From positions 163,391,826-163,455,825 of the forward strand of contig CM077162.1 in the NCBI GenBank assembly GCA_039583875.1: 64,000 bases of DNA. The letters are read 5' to 3'. This DNA comes from Platanthera guangdongensis. Lineage: Eukaryota; Streptophyta; Magnoliopsida; Asparagales; Orchidaceae. Both the position numbers and the translations under genes were made by a program. Each line of letters opens with the position of its first letter. The stretch's first letter is position 1. Of this stretch, positions 21,168-30,286 are shown one piece after another. The notes beneath the pieces are model-generated. The model did not search any database. It was not told the origin of the DNA and saw nothing but the letters and a program-made list of their open reading frames with translations.

Positions 21168-22268
21168 GGGTTGAAGCAAGCTCCTAGAGCGTGGTATGGG
21201 AAGATTGCAGAGTACTTGCAATTCTGTGAATACTTTGCTTCTAACTCGGATTCAAGCTTGTTCGTCAAGAAGAAGGGAGAGCTTCGTGTCTTGGTCCTGC
21301 TGTATGTGGATGACATGATCATTACAGGGAATTCGGAGGGGGAAGTAGCAAGGCTCAGGGCTGAGCTTGCTATACGCTTCGAGATGAAAGACTTGGGAGA
21401 GTTGCATCACTTTCTCGGTCTGGAAGTGGAGAGGAAGGAGTGCGGGATTCTCATTAGCCAGAAAGGGTATGCTGATCGCATTGCGAAGCGGTTCGGCATG
21501 GGCGAAGGGAAGAAGTGCTCTACTCCACTAGAATCTGGGTTGAAGCTTCGATGAGATGATGGAAGGGTTCTTCATGATCCCTTGGTGTTCAGGGCTCTTG
21601 TTGGGAGCTTGATTTATCTGACGATTACAAGGCCGGATATAGCTTATGTTGTTGGCCGAGTAAGTAGGTTTATGGCTGAACCAAGGCAATCTCATCTAGT
21701 GGCGGCAAAGGGGATTCTGAAGTATGTCAAGGTGACTTCTGAGATGGGACCCCTCTATGGAAGGGACGCGGAGTTTGCGTTGCTCGGGTACACGGATGCT
21801 GACTATGGCGCTGATTCGGATGATCGGAGGTCTACTTCAGGTTATGTGTTCACTTGCGGCTCAGCTAGCATCTCGTGGTGTAGCAAGAAGCAGGACTCGG
21901 TGTCGGTTTCAACCACGGAGGCGGAGTATAAGGCTTTGGCCTTGGCTGCTCGGGAAGCCGTTTGGTTGAGGAGGCTTATAGAGGATGTCCATGAAGAAGT
22001 GCAAGGGCCTACTTTACTCCGGGGTGACAATGAGAGTGCTCTCAAACTGGTTAACAATCCAGTGTGTCACGCCAGGACCAAGCATATTGAGATTGATCAC
22101 TATTTCATCAGGGAGAAGGTGTTCGAAGGATCTCTGCTAGTCGGGCATGTTCGGAGTGAAGATAATCTTGCTGACATCTTCACGAAGCCACTGTCGAAGG
22201 GGCCCTTTGAACGCTTGCGTAGCTTGCTGGGCTTGGTCACCACTTCTCACTTCAAGGGGGAGTGTTGA
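21168..22268 (+). pseudogene. COP reverse transcriptase C-terminal part and RNase H
   Basis: Resumes copia RT at [12 protein letters not shown], then the catalytic LLYVDDMIITG motif, LGELHHFLGLEVE, and after a TGA at 21552-21554 the segment RALVGSLIYLTITRPDIAYVVG and RNase H (YTDADYGADSDDRRSTSG, STTEAEYKAL, HARTKHIEIDHYFIRE, NLADIFTKPL). The single stop is most simply CGA to TGA. The frame ends at 22268, just inside the 3' LTR, as is usual for copia elements. Together with 13292-13866 this would be an almost intact RT-RNase H. Confidence 0.9.
22249..22262 (+). promoter_or_regulatory. COP polypurine tract
   Basis: TTCAAGGGGGAG directly before the LTR start TGTTGAAATT at 22263. Confidence 0.8.
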
Positions 22269-22299
22269 AATTTGTGAAGTGGAAGTGGGTGACGGGACA

Positions 22300-23110
22300 G
22301 GCCGGGCGGCCTGGGCGGACAGCATTGGCGGACTGGGCGGACTGGGCGGACTGCGTTGTGCGGCCTGGTGGAAAGTCTGGTGGAAGCCGGCTGTTTTCTG
22401 AGCGGGTTGTTGCATGGAGTCCGCGGTTTGTGCGGCCTGGTATCTGCGGATAGAGAGGCTTGCGGACTGGTGCTTTGCTCAGTGGCCGTGGTGCAAGCTT
22501 GTGCTGATAGGTGGGTTGGCTTGTGTCCGCGGGAAGCTTGCGGACTGATGTGTCCGCGGCATTGGCTGTTGCGGACTGAGCTTAGAGCTTGGCTGAGGCC
22601 TTGTCGAGCTCTGGTGTTACAGCAGGTGTTTGCTGTGGAGATCGTTTGGCGGCCTGGTTTTGGAGTCCGGGATATGACCGATGTGATGGGGCAGGAGTGC
22701 GAGGAGCTCGCGGACTGCTGGCGGTCTGTGCTTTGGTGTTTTGGCGGACGGGGGTTTGCGTCCGCCATGCTCGCATTGGCCCTTGATGGTTTTGGGCTTG
22801 GTCACACTTTGTGCCAAGTTCAGTTTGTCTATCGTATCCGCCAAGTCCGCTGTGACCGGGCGGACTGTTGCTAGCTGCCTTTGGTCGTGGACTTGTGGCG
22901 GATTGAGGTGTGAGTCTTGCGGACTGCCTCGGGTTGGTGCGGACAGCCATTGAAGGGGGTTTGCTGTCCTGCAGTGGTTGGAGCTTTGCGGGCTGATGCC
23001 TTGTCCGCTTAGCTTGGGCGAACTGGAGAGGGTTCGTCAATGGTTGTCTTGCTCCTGGCGGTTTTCCTTGGTAACCGGCCAAGTTCTTGCGGACTCGGCG
23101 GACGGTGTTC
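22300..23110. repeat. GCGGACT word array in COP LTR U3
   Basis: The word GCGGACTG / GGGCGGACT and its complement AGTCCGC recur many times at irregular spacing (for example three adjacent copies near 22325-22355). The array ends shortly before the TATA box at 23176. Confidence 0.85.
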
Positions 23111-23175
23111 TGCGATAGCGCGGGCTGGGGCGGTGTCTCTATCTCTAGGGCGGTGACCACACTCCTCACCTCGCG

Positions 23176-23183
23176 TATAAATA
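23176..23183 (+). promoter_or_regulatory. TATA box of COP LTR
   Basis: TATAAATA in GCGTATAAATAGGACC, downstream of the GCGGACT word array. Confidence 0.7.
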
Positions 23184-24130
23184 GGACCCCCCTGGCAGGT
23201 CTACAGTAACCTAAGTAACTTGAGTGAACAGTAAGTTGGGTTGTGCAAGGAGCTGCGGTCTCTGTTTGTCAGTCCGCGCGGATTGTTTCAGTGCTGACAT
23301 TTGCTGTGTGCAGGTCGCGCGGTTTGCTTCAAGGAGCCAGGAGTTTGGCTGTGACTTCGGTCAAGTGCTTGGAAGTGTGCGGTCTCTGCGGACTGAGCAG
23401 GAGGTCGCTCTGCGGCTTGTCAGTTCTGTTTCATCTTTGCCAGCTTCAATAACCTGTCCGCCGGCTTCAGGTGGGTAGGGGTGTTCCTCAGTTCAGGTTC
23501 AGCAGGAGACGAATAACGGTGTGTCTGCGCGGCCTCGCGGCTTCGGCGGACTCCGTGGCTATTCGGCGGATTGCAGCTTAGTTCGGGTGACTTCGGCGAC
23601 CTCGGCGGTCTCGGCGGACTCTGGTTCTGTCCGCCCGGCTTGAATTTTTTTGGTGCTTTCTGTTTACAGCTGTTATACTAGCGAAATCATGTCTCGCTAT
23701 GTATGTCTCGTGATGTAAAGAAGTGAATGAATAAAATACCTGCTTGAGCTTCCATTGTTTGTTGGGTGTAACCCGTGTTCCTTGGTTTTCCGCTGGTTCA
23801 ACGTGAGAACTGGGTAGTTCCGAAGATATTAATTTGGCGTTTGAGCTATCTTGCTGACCACGTTGAGAAAATTTAACAGGATGGGGTTCCTCCCGGGCGC
23901 ACCCGGGTTTGCTCCTGGCATGAGTGCAGAGAAACTCCAATGGTATGGTTCAGTGTAAGAGAGTCGGGTTGGCTCTGGGCATGAGTACATAGGAGTTTAA
24001 GGCACGGTTTAAGTGCGAGGGAGCCTTTCGAACAGTTTGACCGTCCCTGCAAAAATAATATAAAGAAATTGGTAGTTCCCTTCGTAACACTCCGGAATTT
24101 TGGGAGAGTTGGTAGGCGTCATTCCTAACA

Positions 24131-24206
24131 GTTTGTTAGGTGATCCTTAACGAAAGACGATTTAACCCTTGCATTTACGACCGCCGCCACGGTGCCAAAC
24201 GGAGCC
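24131..24206. mobile_element. Right half of a MITE cut by COP
   Basis: Homologous to the 3' half of the MITE at 26309-26490, ending in CCAAACGGAGCC followed by TTA. Its left half is missing at the COP LTR edge. Confidence 0.7.
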
Positions 24207-24654
24207 TTAATATCTTCGGTGTTTATATCTGCATATCTATTTTGCAAATACATAAAATTATACCTATACAAAACTAATTAAATCATGTTTCCATAATTAA
24301 CATTAGCTTGCTATGAAGTCAGTAAACTGTAACTGAAATATATTATACTTGAAATAAAAAAAATCAATAAACATATTAAGACTTTCAATGGGTAATCTAC
24401 ACTTCTATAGAGTAAAAAAATGAATCTCTATTCACCTTCTTTTCTCGAGTCCTTTTCAGATTGCATTGTAAATGTACATCCTTCATCCTGGGGAACAAAA
24501 CGATGAATTTAAACTATAGTTTCGAATGATTATTAAGTTCATTAAGAAACAAAATAATTACTAATGTGAATTAATATGTTTCGAATGATTATCAAGTTCA
24601 TTAAGAGGCAAAATAGTTACTAATGTGAATTAATATGTATATGCGTACATGTAT

Positions 24655-24740
24655 TTGGAGATCTTGTTGTGTTTTTAAAATTGTGCATGCAAATCGTTTC
24701 TTGAGCATAGCAACCCGATTAGCCTTTGGAGATGAAAATT
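24655..24740 (-). pseudogene. Possible host-gene exon resembling GTE-type bromodomain protein
   Basis: On the minus strand, an acceptor TTTATGCAG at 24741 is followed by a frame reading SSPKANRVAMLKKRFACTIL and then KTQQ. This matches the pattern SP...R.AMLK.RFADTILKAQQ that I associate with the C-terminal half of plant GTE (global transcription factor group E) proteins. It joins in frame to the exon ending at 24998 through a 257-nt intron. No bromodomain is present nearby, so at most a fragment remains. The family assignment rests on one short motif. Confidence 0.35.
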
Positions 24741-24997
24741 CTGCATAAATAGGTGCATTGAATCCTAACAAGAGCAAGAAATTATTGGAAAGTTGTGGAG
24801 ATTTAGAATTAGAACACAACATAATATTAGAATTAAGTAAAAGGAAAAGTACTTTAAGTTGATCAATGGGCTTAGAATTTGTAATATTGGCAAAAACATT
24901 TGTCATATCAAACATATAAAGAGCAAATTAATTATCAAAAAAATTCAATGTATGTGAAAAGCTAATAAGAGATGTTTTAGAAAATGGTTTTCATCAC

Positions 24998-25241
24998 CTT
25001 TTGAATCAAAGGAATGTTTGTTATTTTGTTTACCCACAATGAGAATTGATGAATCAGAAGTGATACTGCTTGGACACATGTGGTGTTCACCATTGCTATC
25101 AGATAAGACTTTCTTACAAATCAAGGGTAGATCTCCATCTACAGCATTGGTGCATTCATTGGCCTTAGTTCTACTGTCATCTACATTATACTTAAAAAAA
25201 TTACTCTGACTTTGATATGGAGACATGCATTCTATATACAT
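24998..25241 (-). pseudogene. Possible upstream exon of the same host-gene fragment
   Basis: Minus-strand open stretch ending in AAAAG|GTGATG (donor at 24997-24996). It is Ser/Asp/Asn-rich, containing DGDLPLICKKVLSDSNGEHH. The last partial codon (G) plus AA from 24740-24739 forms Glu, so the splice is in frame. Acceptor and true 5' end are not clear. No homology recognised for this exon alone. Confidence 0.3.
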
Positions 25242-25295
25242 CCGTTTTGTTCAATTCTATATACAAAAGAAAATGTTATATGCGCCTATAACTTA

Positions 25296-25958
25296 GACTC
25301 TATTTGGGAAGGCTTTTTAAAAGGAAAAGTAGTGGTGGCAAAAGGAAGGTGAGAAAATGAGTTTTTAGAAAATGTATATTGCAAAAGAAGATCTGTTTGG
25401 GTAAACCCCTTTTACAGTGATTTTCAGAAAAGAGAAGTACTTTATAAACTGTTTGGCAAATCTCCGTTGCGGTGACGTTATTTTATTAAAAATGTGCGCC
25501 TGAGGGAAATGAGCGCCCGTGCGAAAAATGAGCGTCCGGGTGGAAAATGTACGCCCGACCGAAGATGCGCGCCCGGGCGGAAGATGCGCGCCCGGGCGGA
25601 AGATGCGCGTCCGGGCGGAAGATGCACGCCCGGGCGAAAAACGCACGTTCGGGCGGAAAAATGCGAGCCCGAGCGGAAAAATGCATTCCCAGGCGAAAAA
25701 TGCTTGCCCGAGCGAAAAATGCACCCCGGGTGGCAAAACTCACGCCCCGACGAAAAAATGTGTGCAACAGTGTATTAGGGTGAGGAAGTGCTTTTCGAAA
25801 AGTTTGAAAAGTAAGAGACAAGTGATTTTTCAAAAAGAGGAGAAAATAGTGTTTTCGGCAGTAGCTTTTCCTATTGATAGACAATCCATACCATTACTTA
25901 GGTGCGGTGGCGTTTTCCAGAAAACAAAAAGAAGTTAAAAGTTCTCCCAAATAGGCCC
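25296..25958. mobile_element. Nonautonomous TIR element with internal minisatellite
   Basis: Imperfect terminal inverted repeats, CTATTTGGGAAGGCTTTTTA on the left and the complement of CTATTTGGGAGAACTTTTAA on the right. Flanking TTA at 25293-25295 and 25959-25961 suggests a 3-bp duplication, as in PIF/Harbinger-type elements. No transposase. Confidence 0.65.
25490..25763. repeat. 19-20-bp CpG-rich minisatellite
   Basis: About 14 units of the form GAAGATGCGCGCCCGGGCG, more divergent toward both ends. The core CGCCCGGGCG is a perfect 10-bp palindrome. The overlapping open frames (Arg/Pro/Gly-rich) mirror the period and are not genes. Confidence 0.92.
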
Positions 25959-26308
25959 TTAACTGTATGTTAAACAAAACATAATTTTTGAAGATAAATG
26001 TAGCTATCTATTGCATGTAAAAACAGAACTCTAAAGTAATATTGAAAACACAACTCCAAAGCAATCGAGTAAAAAGCGAAAGCAAATTTTAATTAATCTT
26101 GCATTTCTTGCGCGCAATCATAAAATTGAAGTTAACAAAACGGTCACTTGTTGCGCAAACTTGCATCAGCATATCTAAATATAAAATTTTAGTTTGATCT
26201 TAAAATTCAAATATTGAAGAATCGCAAATTAAAGAAATTCTTAACATCACTGATTAATGCTTTCCATGTTTAAATATGAAATAGATTCAAAACACATTTG
26301 TAGTCTTA

Positions 26309-26490
26309 GGCTCCGTTTGGCAAGGTGGTGACGGTCATGAGCACAAGGGTTAAATTGTCATTCGTTAACGCCCACCTAAGCAACTTCATCCACTTTTATG
26401 TGCAAACAGATGATGTTTGTCAGGTGATTCTTAATGACTGACGGTTTAACCCATGCGTTTACGACCGCCACCACCGTGCCAAACTGAGCC
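26309..26490. mobile_element. Intact MITE, PIF/Harbinger-like
   Basis: 182 bp, TIRs GGCTCCGTTTGGCA...TGCCAAACTGAGCC, with subterminal inverted similarity and TTA on both sides (26306-26308, 26491-26493). Confidence 0.75.
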
Positions 26491-26549
26491 TTAGTGTTCT
26501 GGTGATAAATAGAATCAAAATGCATTATATAAAGTCCATCATTGCATAC

Positions 26550-26604
26550 CTTCTCTTGCATTCCGCTTCCGATAATTTGCATCATTTTCTTTTTGATTTC
26601 CATC
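26550..26604 (-). pseudogene. Possible 55-nt exon of a host gene
   Basis: Minus strand: acceptor TTTATTGTAG at 26605, donor GAGAAG|GTATGC at 26550/26549. Two frames are open (one Asp/Asn/Lys/Arg-rich, one starting MEIKKK). Product not recognised. The following intron would contain the MITE at 26309-26490. Confidence 0.3.
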
Positions 26605-26684
26605 CTACAATAAATCAAGTTTTATAAAGGAAAATAATATTCAGGCATAAGACAATACTAAAGTAAGAAAAACAAAAATAAAAC

Positions 26685-26909
26685 CCATCCATATTTGAAT
26701 TTCACTTGCAATGTAATTAGCAGCAACTTCAGATATTTTTCTTTTCCTAGTACTTGAACTCTCAGGAGTCCCATTGCTTGATTCTGAAGCTGTTTCAATG
26801 GTTGGTCTTAAGAGAAAATGATCTCCCATGAGGCTTTTCTTGAGGCTAATTTTGTCGTCAACTAAGCAAGTTCTCAATGCAATGGAAGCGCACGACATTT
26901 TATTAAAAT
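26685..26909 (-). pseudogene. Possible host-gene exon, unknown product
   Basis: Minus strand: acceptor CTTATGACAG at 26910, then a frame containing MSCASIALRTCLVDDKISLK, a Ser/Glu-rich part and STRKRKISEVAANYIASEIQ. A donor may be at 26684 (GG|GTTTTA), but the phases with the 55-nt exon do not fit cleanly. Composition is that of ordinary plant coding sequence rather than a transposon. Whether it belongs with the GTE-like exons is unknown. Confidence 0.3.
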
Positions 26910-27081
26910 CTGTCATAAGCAAAACCAAAAATTTTATCAACATAATAAAAATGATTGAGTATAAAATTACTAGAAAAATAATAGCACACCATATGATGAA
27001 AATGTATAGCTCAAACACGTACGATCAATAGACCTTCAATTCTTATGAAAATTTATACATTACAAAGAACGTTATTAAGAA

Positions 27082-27230
27082 GGCTCCTTTTGGTATGGTG
27101 GTGGCGGTTATAAATGCACGAGTTAAATCATCATTCGTTAAGTATCACCGAACAAACTTCATCCATTTGAACATAAAAGTGCACGAGGTTCCTTAGGTGA
27201 GCGTTGACGAATGACAATTTGACCCTCATG
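27082..27230. mobile_element. MITE copy, right end missing
   Basis: Begins GGCTCCTTTTGGTATGGTGG and follows the 26309 MITE through the ATTCGTTAA and TTTGACCCTCATG blocks, then loses homology near 27230. Confidence 0.6.
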
Positions 27231-28012
27231 TATGTCATAATAAACGCATTTATTATGAGAGAGGTTTTATGGTTTTGCTTTGCCTATATAAAGGCCCCCC
27301 TTGTACTTATTTTTTTTATGAAAATATAGAGAGAGAAGCTCCCAAATTCCGGTTCTTGTCTTAGAGAGAGAAAGAGAAGCACTGCAGCGCAGGAGTCTTG
27401 CCGAGCGGGTAGAGAGGCTAGCCGGGCGAGTTGGAGTACTCGCCGGTTAGGGAGATCTCGCCGTTTGGTCTCAGCGAGTTGGTTTGACCCAAGCAGTTTG
27501 AAGGGGTAACCGGGCGGTTTGCTGAGCTCGCCACCGAGGGTGCGGGAATTGGTGAAAGATAGAGGCCTAGTTGCGAGTAAGAAGGGACGCGAGTCCGCTT
27601 GATCTCGCCGCGAGAAGGAGAGGTCGCGGCTTGGGTACTCGCGTGTGGAGGTCTCACCAGTCGGTCCCGCCGCGTCGGTCTCGCCATCCCAGCTCGCGTG
27701 GGTGGTACTCGCGTGTGAAGGCGGGAGCTCGCCGTGTGCAGGAGTGAGCTCGCGCGGCCTGCGGCAGTTTGGTGCGCTCGCCTAGCAGAAGGGAGGGCGC
27801 GCGGTCTGTGCCGATTTGTGGTGGCGCTCTCGCACTTCGGTTTTGAGTTTTTGGTGTTAAGCGAAGTCGGTTGTGAAGTTGAGGTTGTGCGGAAACCCAT
27901 ACACGTTTCCAACACTGATACCATTGTAGGTTTCAATGAAAACAAAAAAAGAGTTTTACTTTCTAAATATTTCAATTTTACTTAATCAAAACAGATACAT
28001 CGTTACAAGAAT
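27231..28012. repeat. LTR-like block with TATA box, unassigned
   Basis: Starts near TGTATGTCATAATAAACGC where the MITE breaks off, and has a good TATA (CCTATATAAAGG near 27282). A stretch with recurring CTCGCCG and CTCGCGTGTG words follows. Near 27915-27922 the minus strand reads TGGTATCAG, a PBS-like motif. I cannot define both ends, and SIRE-A is inserted at 28013. No gene recognised. Confidence 0.35.
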
Positions 28013-28873
28013 TTGAAAGAAATTGTACCTAATCACCTATAGGGGGGGGTGAATAGGTGACCTTAATCTTTTTAAACTTTTAGACAGAATTAATCACAGA
28101 ATTCACAGAACTTTAAACAGCAAACACAGAATTAGTTACACACAGAGTACACACAGTTTTTATAGTGGTTCCCCAAGGTCTGGGTACATCCACTTTCCCC
28201 CTTCGCCTATCTAGTAGTGTACTAGATTCGGCCAAACTTCTCCACTACTCCTCAGATCTTACAGCTCAGAACCTCAAACAGGTTCCTACAACTCAGAGTG
28301 ATCCCACTCCTATAACTCAGGCACACAGCCCTACCACTCAGTCTTCACAAAGACCTACACTCAGTCTTCAACAAGGCCTACACTCAGCCCTCAACAAGGC
28401 CTACACTCAGATAAATGAATCTCCTACACTCAGGCACACAGACCCTACCACTCAGCATTTATAATTTCAGGCTTACAACTCAGATCTCTTAGGATCCTAC
28501 AAGAAATTAAAATTACAAAGTATATACCCACAACTCAGAATGAGAGAGAAGAGTTGACTGGTTTCTTGATGAGTTCTTAGAAAAACTTTGCTGAGATCAA
28601 CCTCCCTTAGCTTTCTTCAAAGCTTCTTGAATTAGAACACAGTAGGGTTGAAACTCTATGCAGATGATTTTCAATCACTGCTGACTTAAGCATCAGATCT
28701 CAATCTGAAACTTTCTTCACAGCCTGGTTCAACAGCTGTCTTCTTAGAAGGAGATATCTCTCTCCAACTTCTTAGATCTTCACTTGAAGGTCTTCTTCTT
28801 TTAGTGTTGTTAGATCTTCAATGAATCCAATACTCAATCTTCAATTTTATTGATCATGTCGAAGGAGAAGGGT

Positions 28874-28883
28874 CTTTATATAG
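28874..28883 (-). promoter_or_regulatory. TATA box of SIRE-A LTR
   Basis: Minus strand CTATATAAAG, about 150 bp downstream of the word array. Confidence 0.6.
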
Positions 28884-29014
28884 ACTTTCTCCAAGGTAAC
28901 CGGCTGTTCCAGTTTCTAACAACTTTCTGACAGCTCTGACAGTTGCAGTAGACCGACTGGAATGGCAGCTGTCAAGTCATTCAGTCACTTCTTGAATTTT
29001 CTGTAACTGTCTGA

Positions 29015-29875
29015 AAGTGTCGAGACAGTCAGTCTTTAAGTGTCGACACTGATAGACTAAGTGTCGACACAAGTAGACTAAGTGTCGACACTAGCCTTCA
29101 TGGTGTCAACACAACACCTTGTGTTGTAGAATCTGCTTCTCGACACTGCTTCTTCAACATGTGTCGACACAGATCATGTGTGTCGACACAAGTCCTTCTT
29201 CTTCAATACTTAGTTGATTTCTTCAAAGTGTCAACACAACTCCTTTGTGTCGACACATCTTCTTGTGTTGAAACTTGTTAAGTGTCGACACATCTTCTTG
29301 TGTTGAAACTTGTTAAGTGTCGACACATCTTGTTTGTGTCGACATATCTTCTTGTGTTGAAACTTGTTAAGCGTCGACACATCTTCTTTGTGTCGACACA
29401 TGTCTTCTGTGTTGAACCTTTTGCTGAGTGTCGACACATCTCATTTGTGTCGACACATTCTCCATGTGTTGAGACTTTTGCTGAGTGTCGACACATCTCC
29501 TTTGTGTCGACACTTGTACTTAAACTTTGTTGAAGTTTGCTGAGTGTCGACATAACCTCCTGGTGTCGACACTTGTACTTGAACTTTGTTGATGTTTTGT
29601 TGAGTGTCGACACAGCCTCCTAGTGTCGACACTATTGATGTCGACAAAGTTCCTCTGGGTGTCGACACTGCTTCTAAGTGTCGACACTGATTCTTTAGAT
29701 ATTTCTTCATTGTGTGTCGACACAGCCTGTATGTGTCGACACTTTGCTTCTAGTGTTGACTCTGCATTCCCGGTGTCGACATAATTACTCCAAGTGTCGA
29801 CACAACTTCTTTGGGTGTCGACACAAGTCTTCTTAAGTGTCGACACTTTTCTTCTAGGTGTCGACACATAGACTT
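29015..29875. repeat. GTGTCGACAC word array in SIRE-A LTR U3
   Basis: The perfect 10-bp palindrome GTGTCGACAC and one-base variants recur at about 15-45-bp spacing over 850 bp. The spacers are not conserved as a single tandem unit. Confidence 0.95.
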
Positions 29876-30011
29876 AGAAACTTTTAAGCTTTCTCTGCAA
29901 TTACTTAACCTGCACACATCAACTCAAACACATCAAATACACCATGATGTATATCATTGAGTAGGGTGAGGCTTCTTCAAATCTGGTACATTTAATCCAA
30001 TGTACCCAACA

Positions 30012-30286
30012 ATCTCTCCATATTTGGAGAAGTCATAACCCTTAGTCAATGATATACACCATACATAACAAATTCACAGTATGATGTAAAACAATATTAA
30101 ATGACAGGGTAAGTACATAAACATGTATAAACAAAACATGTATACACAGATATCTCAGAACAGTAATGTAATAGATTTAACACATATCACATTGTTCTAA
30201 CAACTTCAACATTTTCATTATTCAAAAGTTTATAGAAAGTTGAATGCAACTAATTACACATAGTAAGCTTAAGAAAAATTTCTATC
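30012..30286 (-). other. SIRE-A 3' untranslated region and PPT
   Basis: The minus strand has ATATGGAGAGATT next to the LTR, the likely polypurine tract. The rest is AT-rich and noncoding. Confidence 0.55.

Larger units (their letters stand above)
13292..24130 (+). mobile_element. COP: 5'-truncated Ty1/copia element
   Basis: Only the 3' part of a plus-strand copia element survives: RT start (13292-13866), the TAT insertion, the rest of RT and RNase H (21168-22268), a PPT, and a 3' LTR (22263-24130). Gag, integrase and the 5' LTR are absent; the sequence begins abruptly at the TEK LTR edge. The 3' end is fixed because the LTR stops at 24130, where the right half of a MITE resumes. Confidence 0.85.
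22263..24130 (+). repeat. COP 3' LTR
   Basis: Begins TGTTGAAATTTG after the PPT. The end at 24130 (CCTAACA) is set by homology: from 24131 the sequence matches the right half of the intact MITE at 26309-26490. No partner LTR in the window. Frames inside it are noncoding. Confidence 0.8.
28013..30011 (-). repeat. SIRE-A 3' LTR
   Basis: 1999 bp; minus strand begins TGTTGGGTACATTGG and ends TTTCTTTCA. It is an inverted copy of the SIRE-B LTR. It also carries ~20-bp CCTACACTCAG repeats near 28330-28440. Confidence 0.9.

Noticed and set aside
22356..22874. Open frames of 170-195 residues in the COP LTR (also 22582-23169 minus)
   Set aside because: They cover the GCGGACT array and promoter region, with no domains and frames open on both strands.
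25365..25938. Arg/Pro/Gly-rich frames on both strands
   Set aside because: By-products of the 19-20-bp minisatellite.
27418..27975. 185-residue minus-strand frame
   Set aside because: Ser/Arg/Ala-rich with no domain, lies over the LTR-like block and runs opposite to its TATA box.
29015..29875. Regularly spaced short palindromes resembling a CRISPR array
   Set aside because: The repeats are 10 bp, the spacing is irregular, the copies vary, and they lie in the U3 of a plant LTR next to a TATA box. The same words recur in other LTRs and before an internal gene. There is no cas gene and the DNA is eukaryotic.
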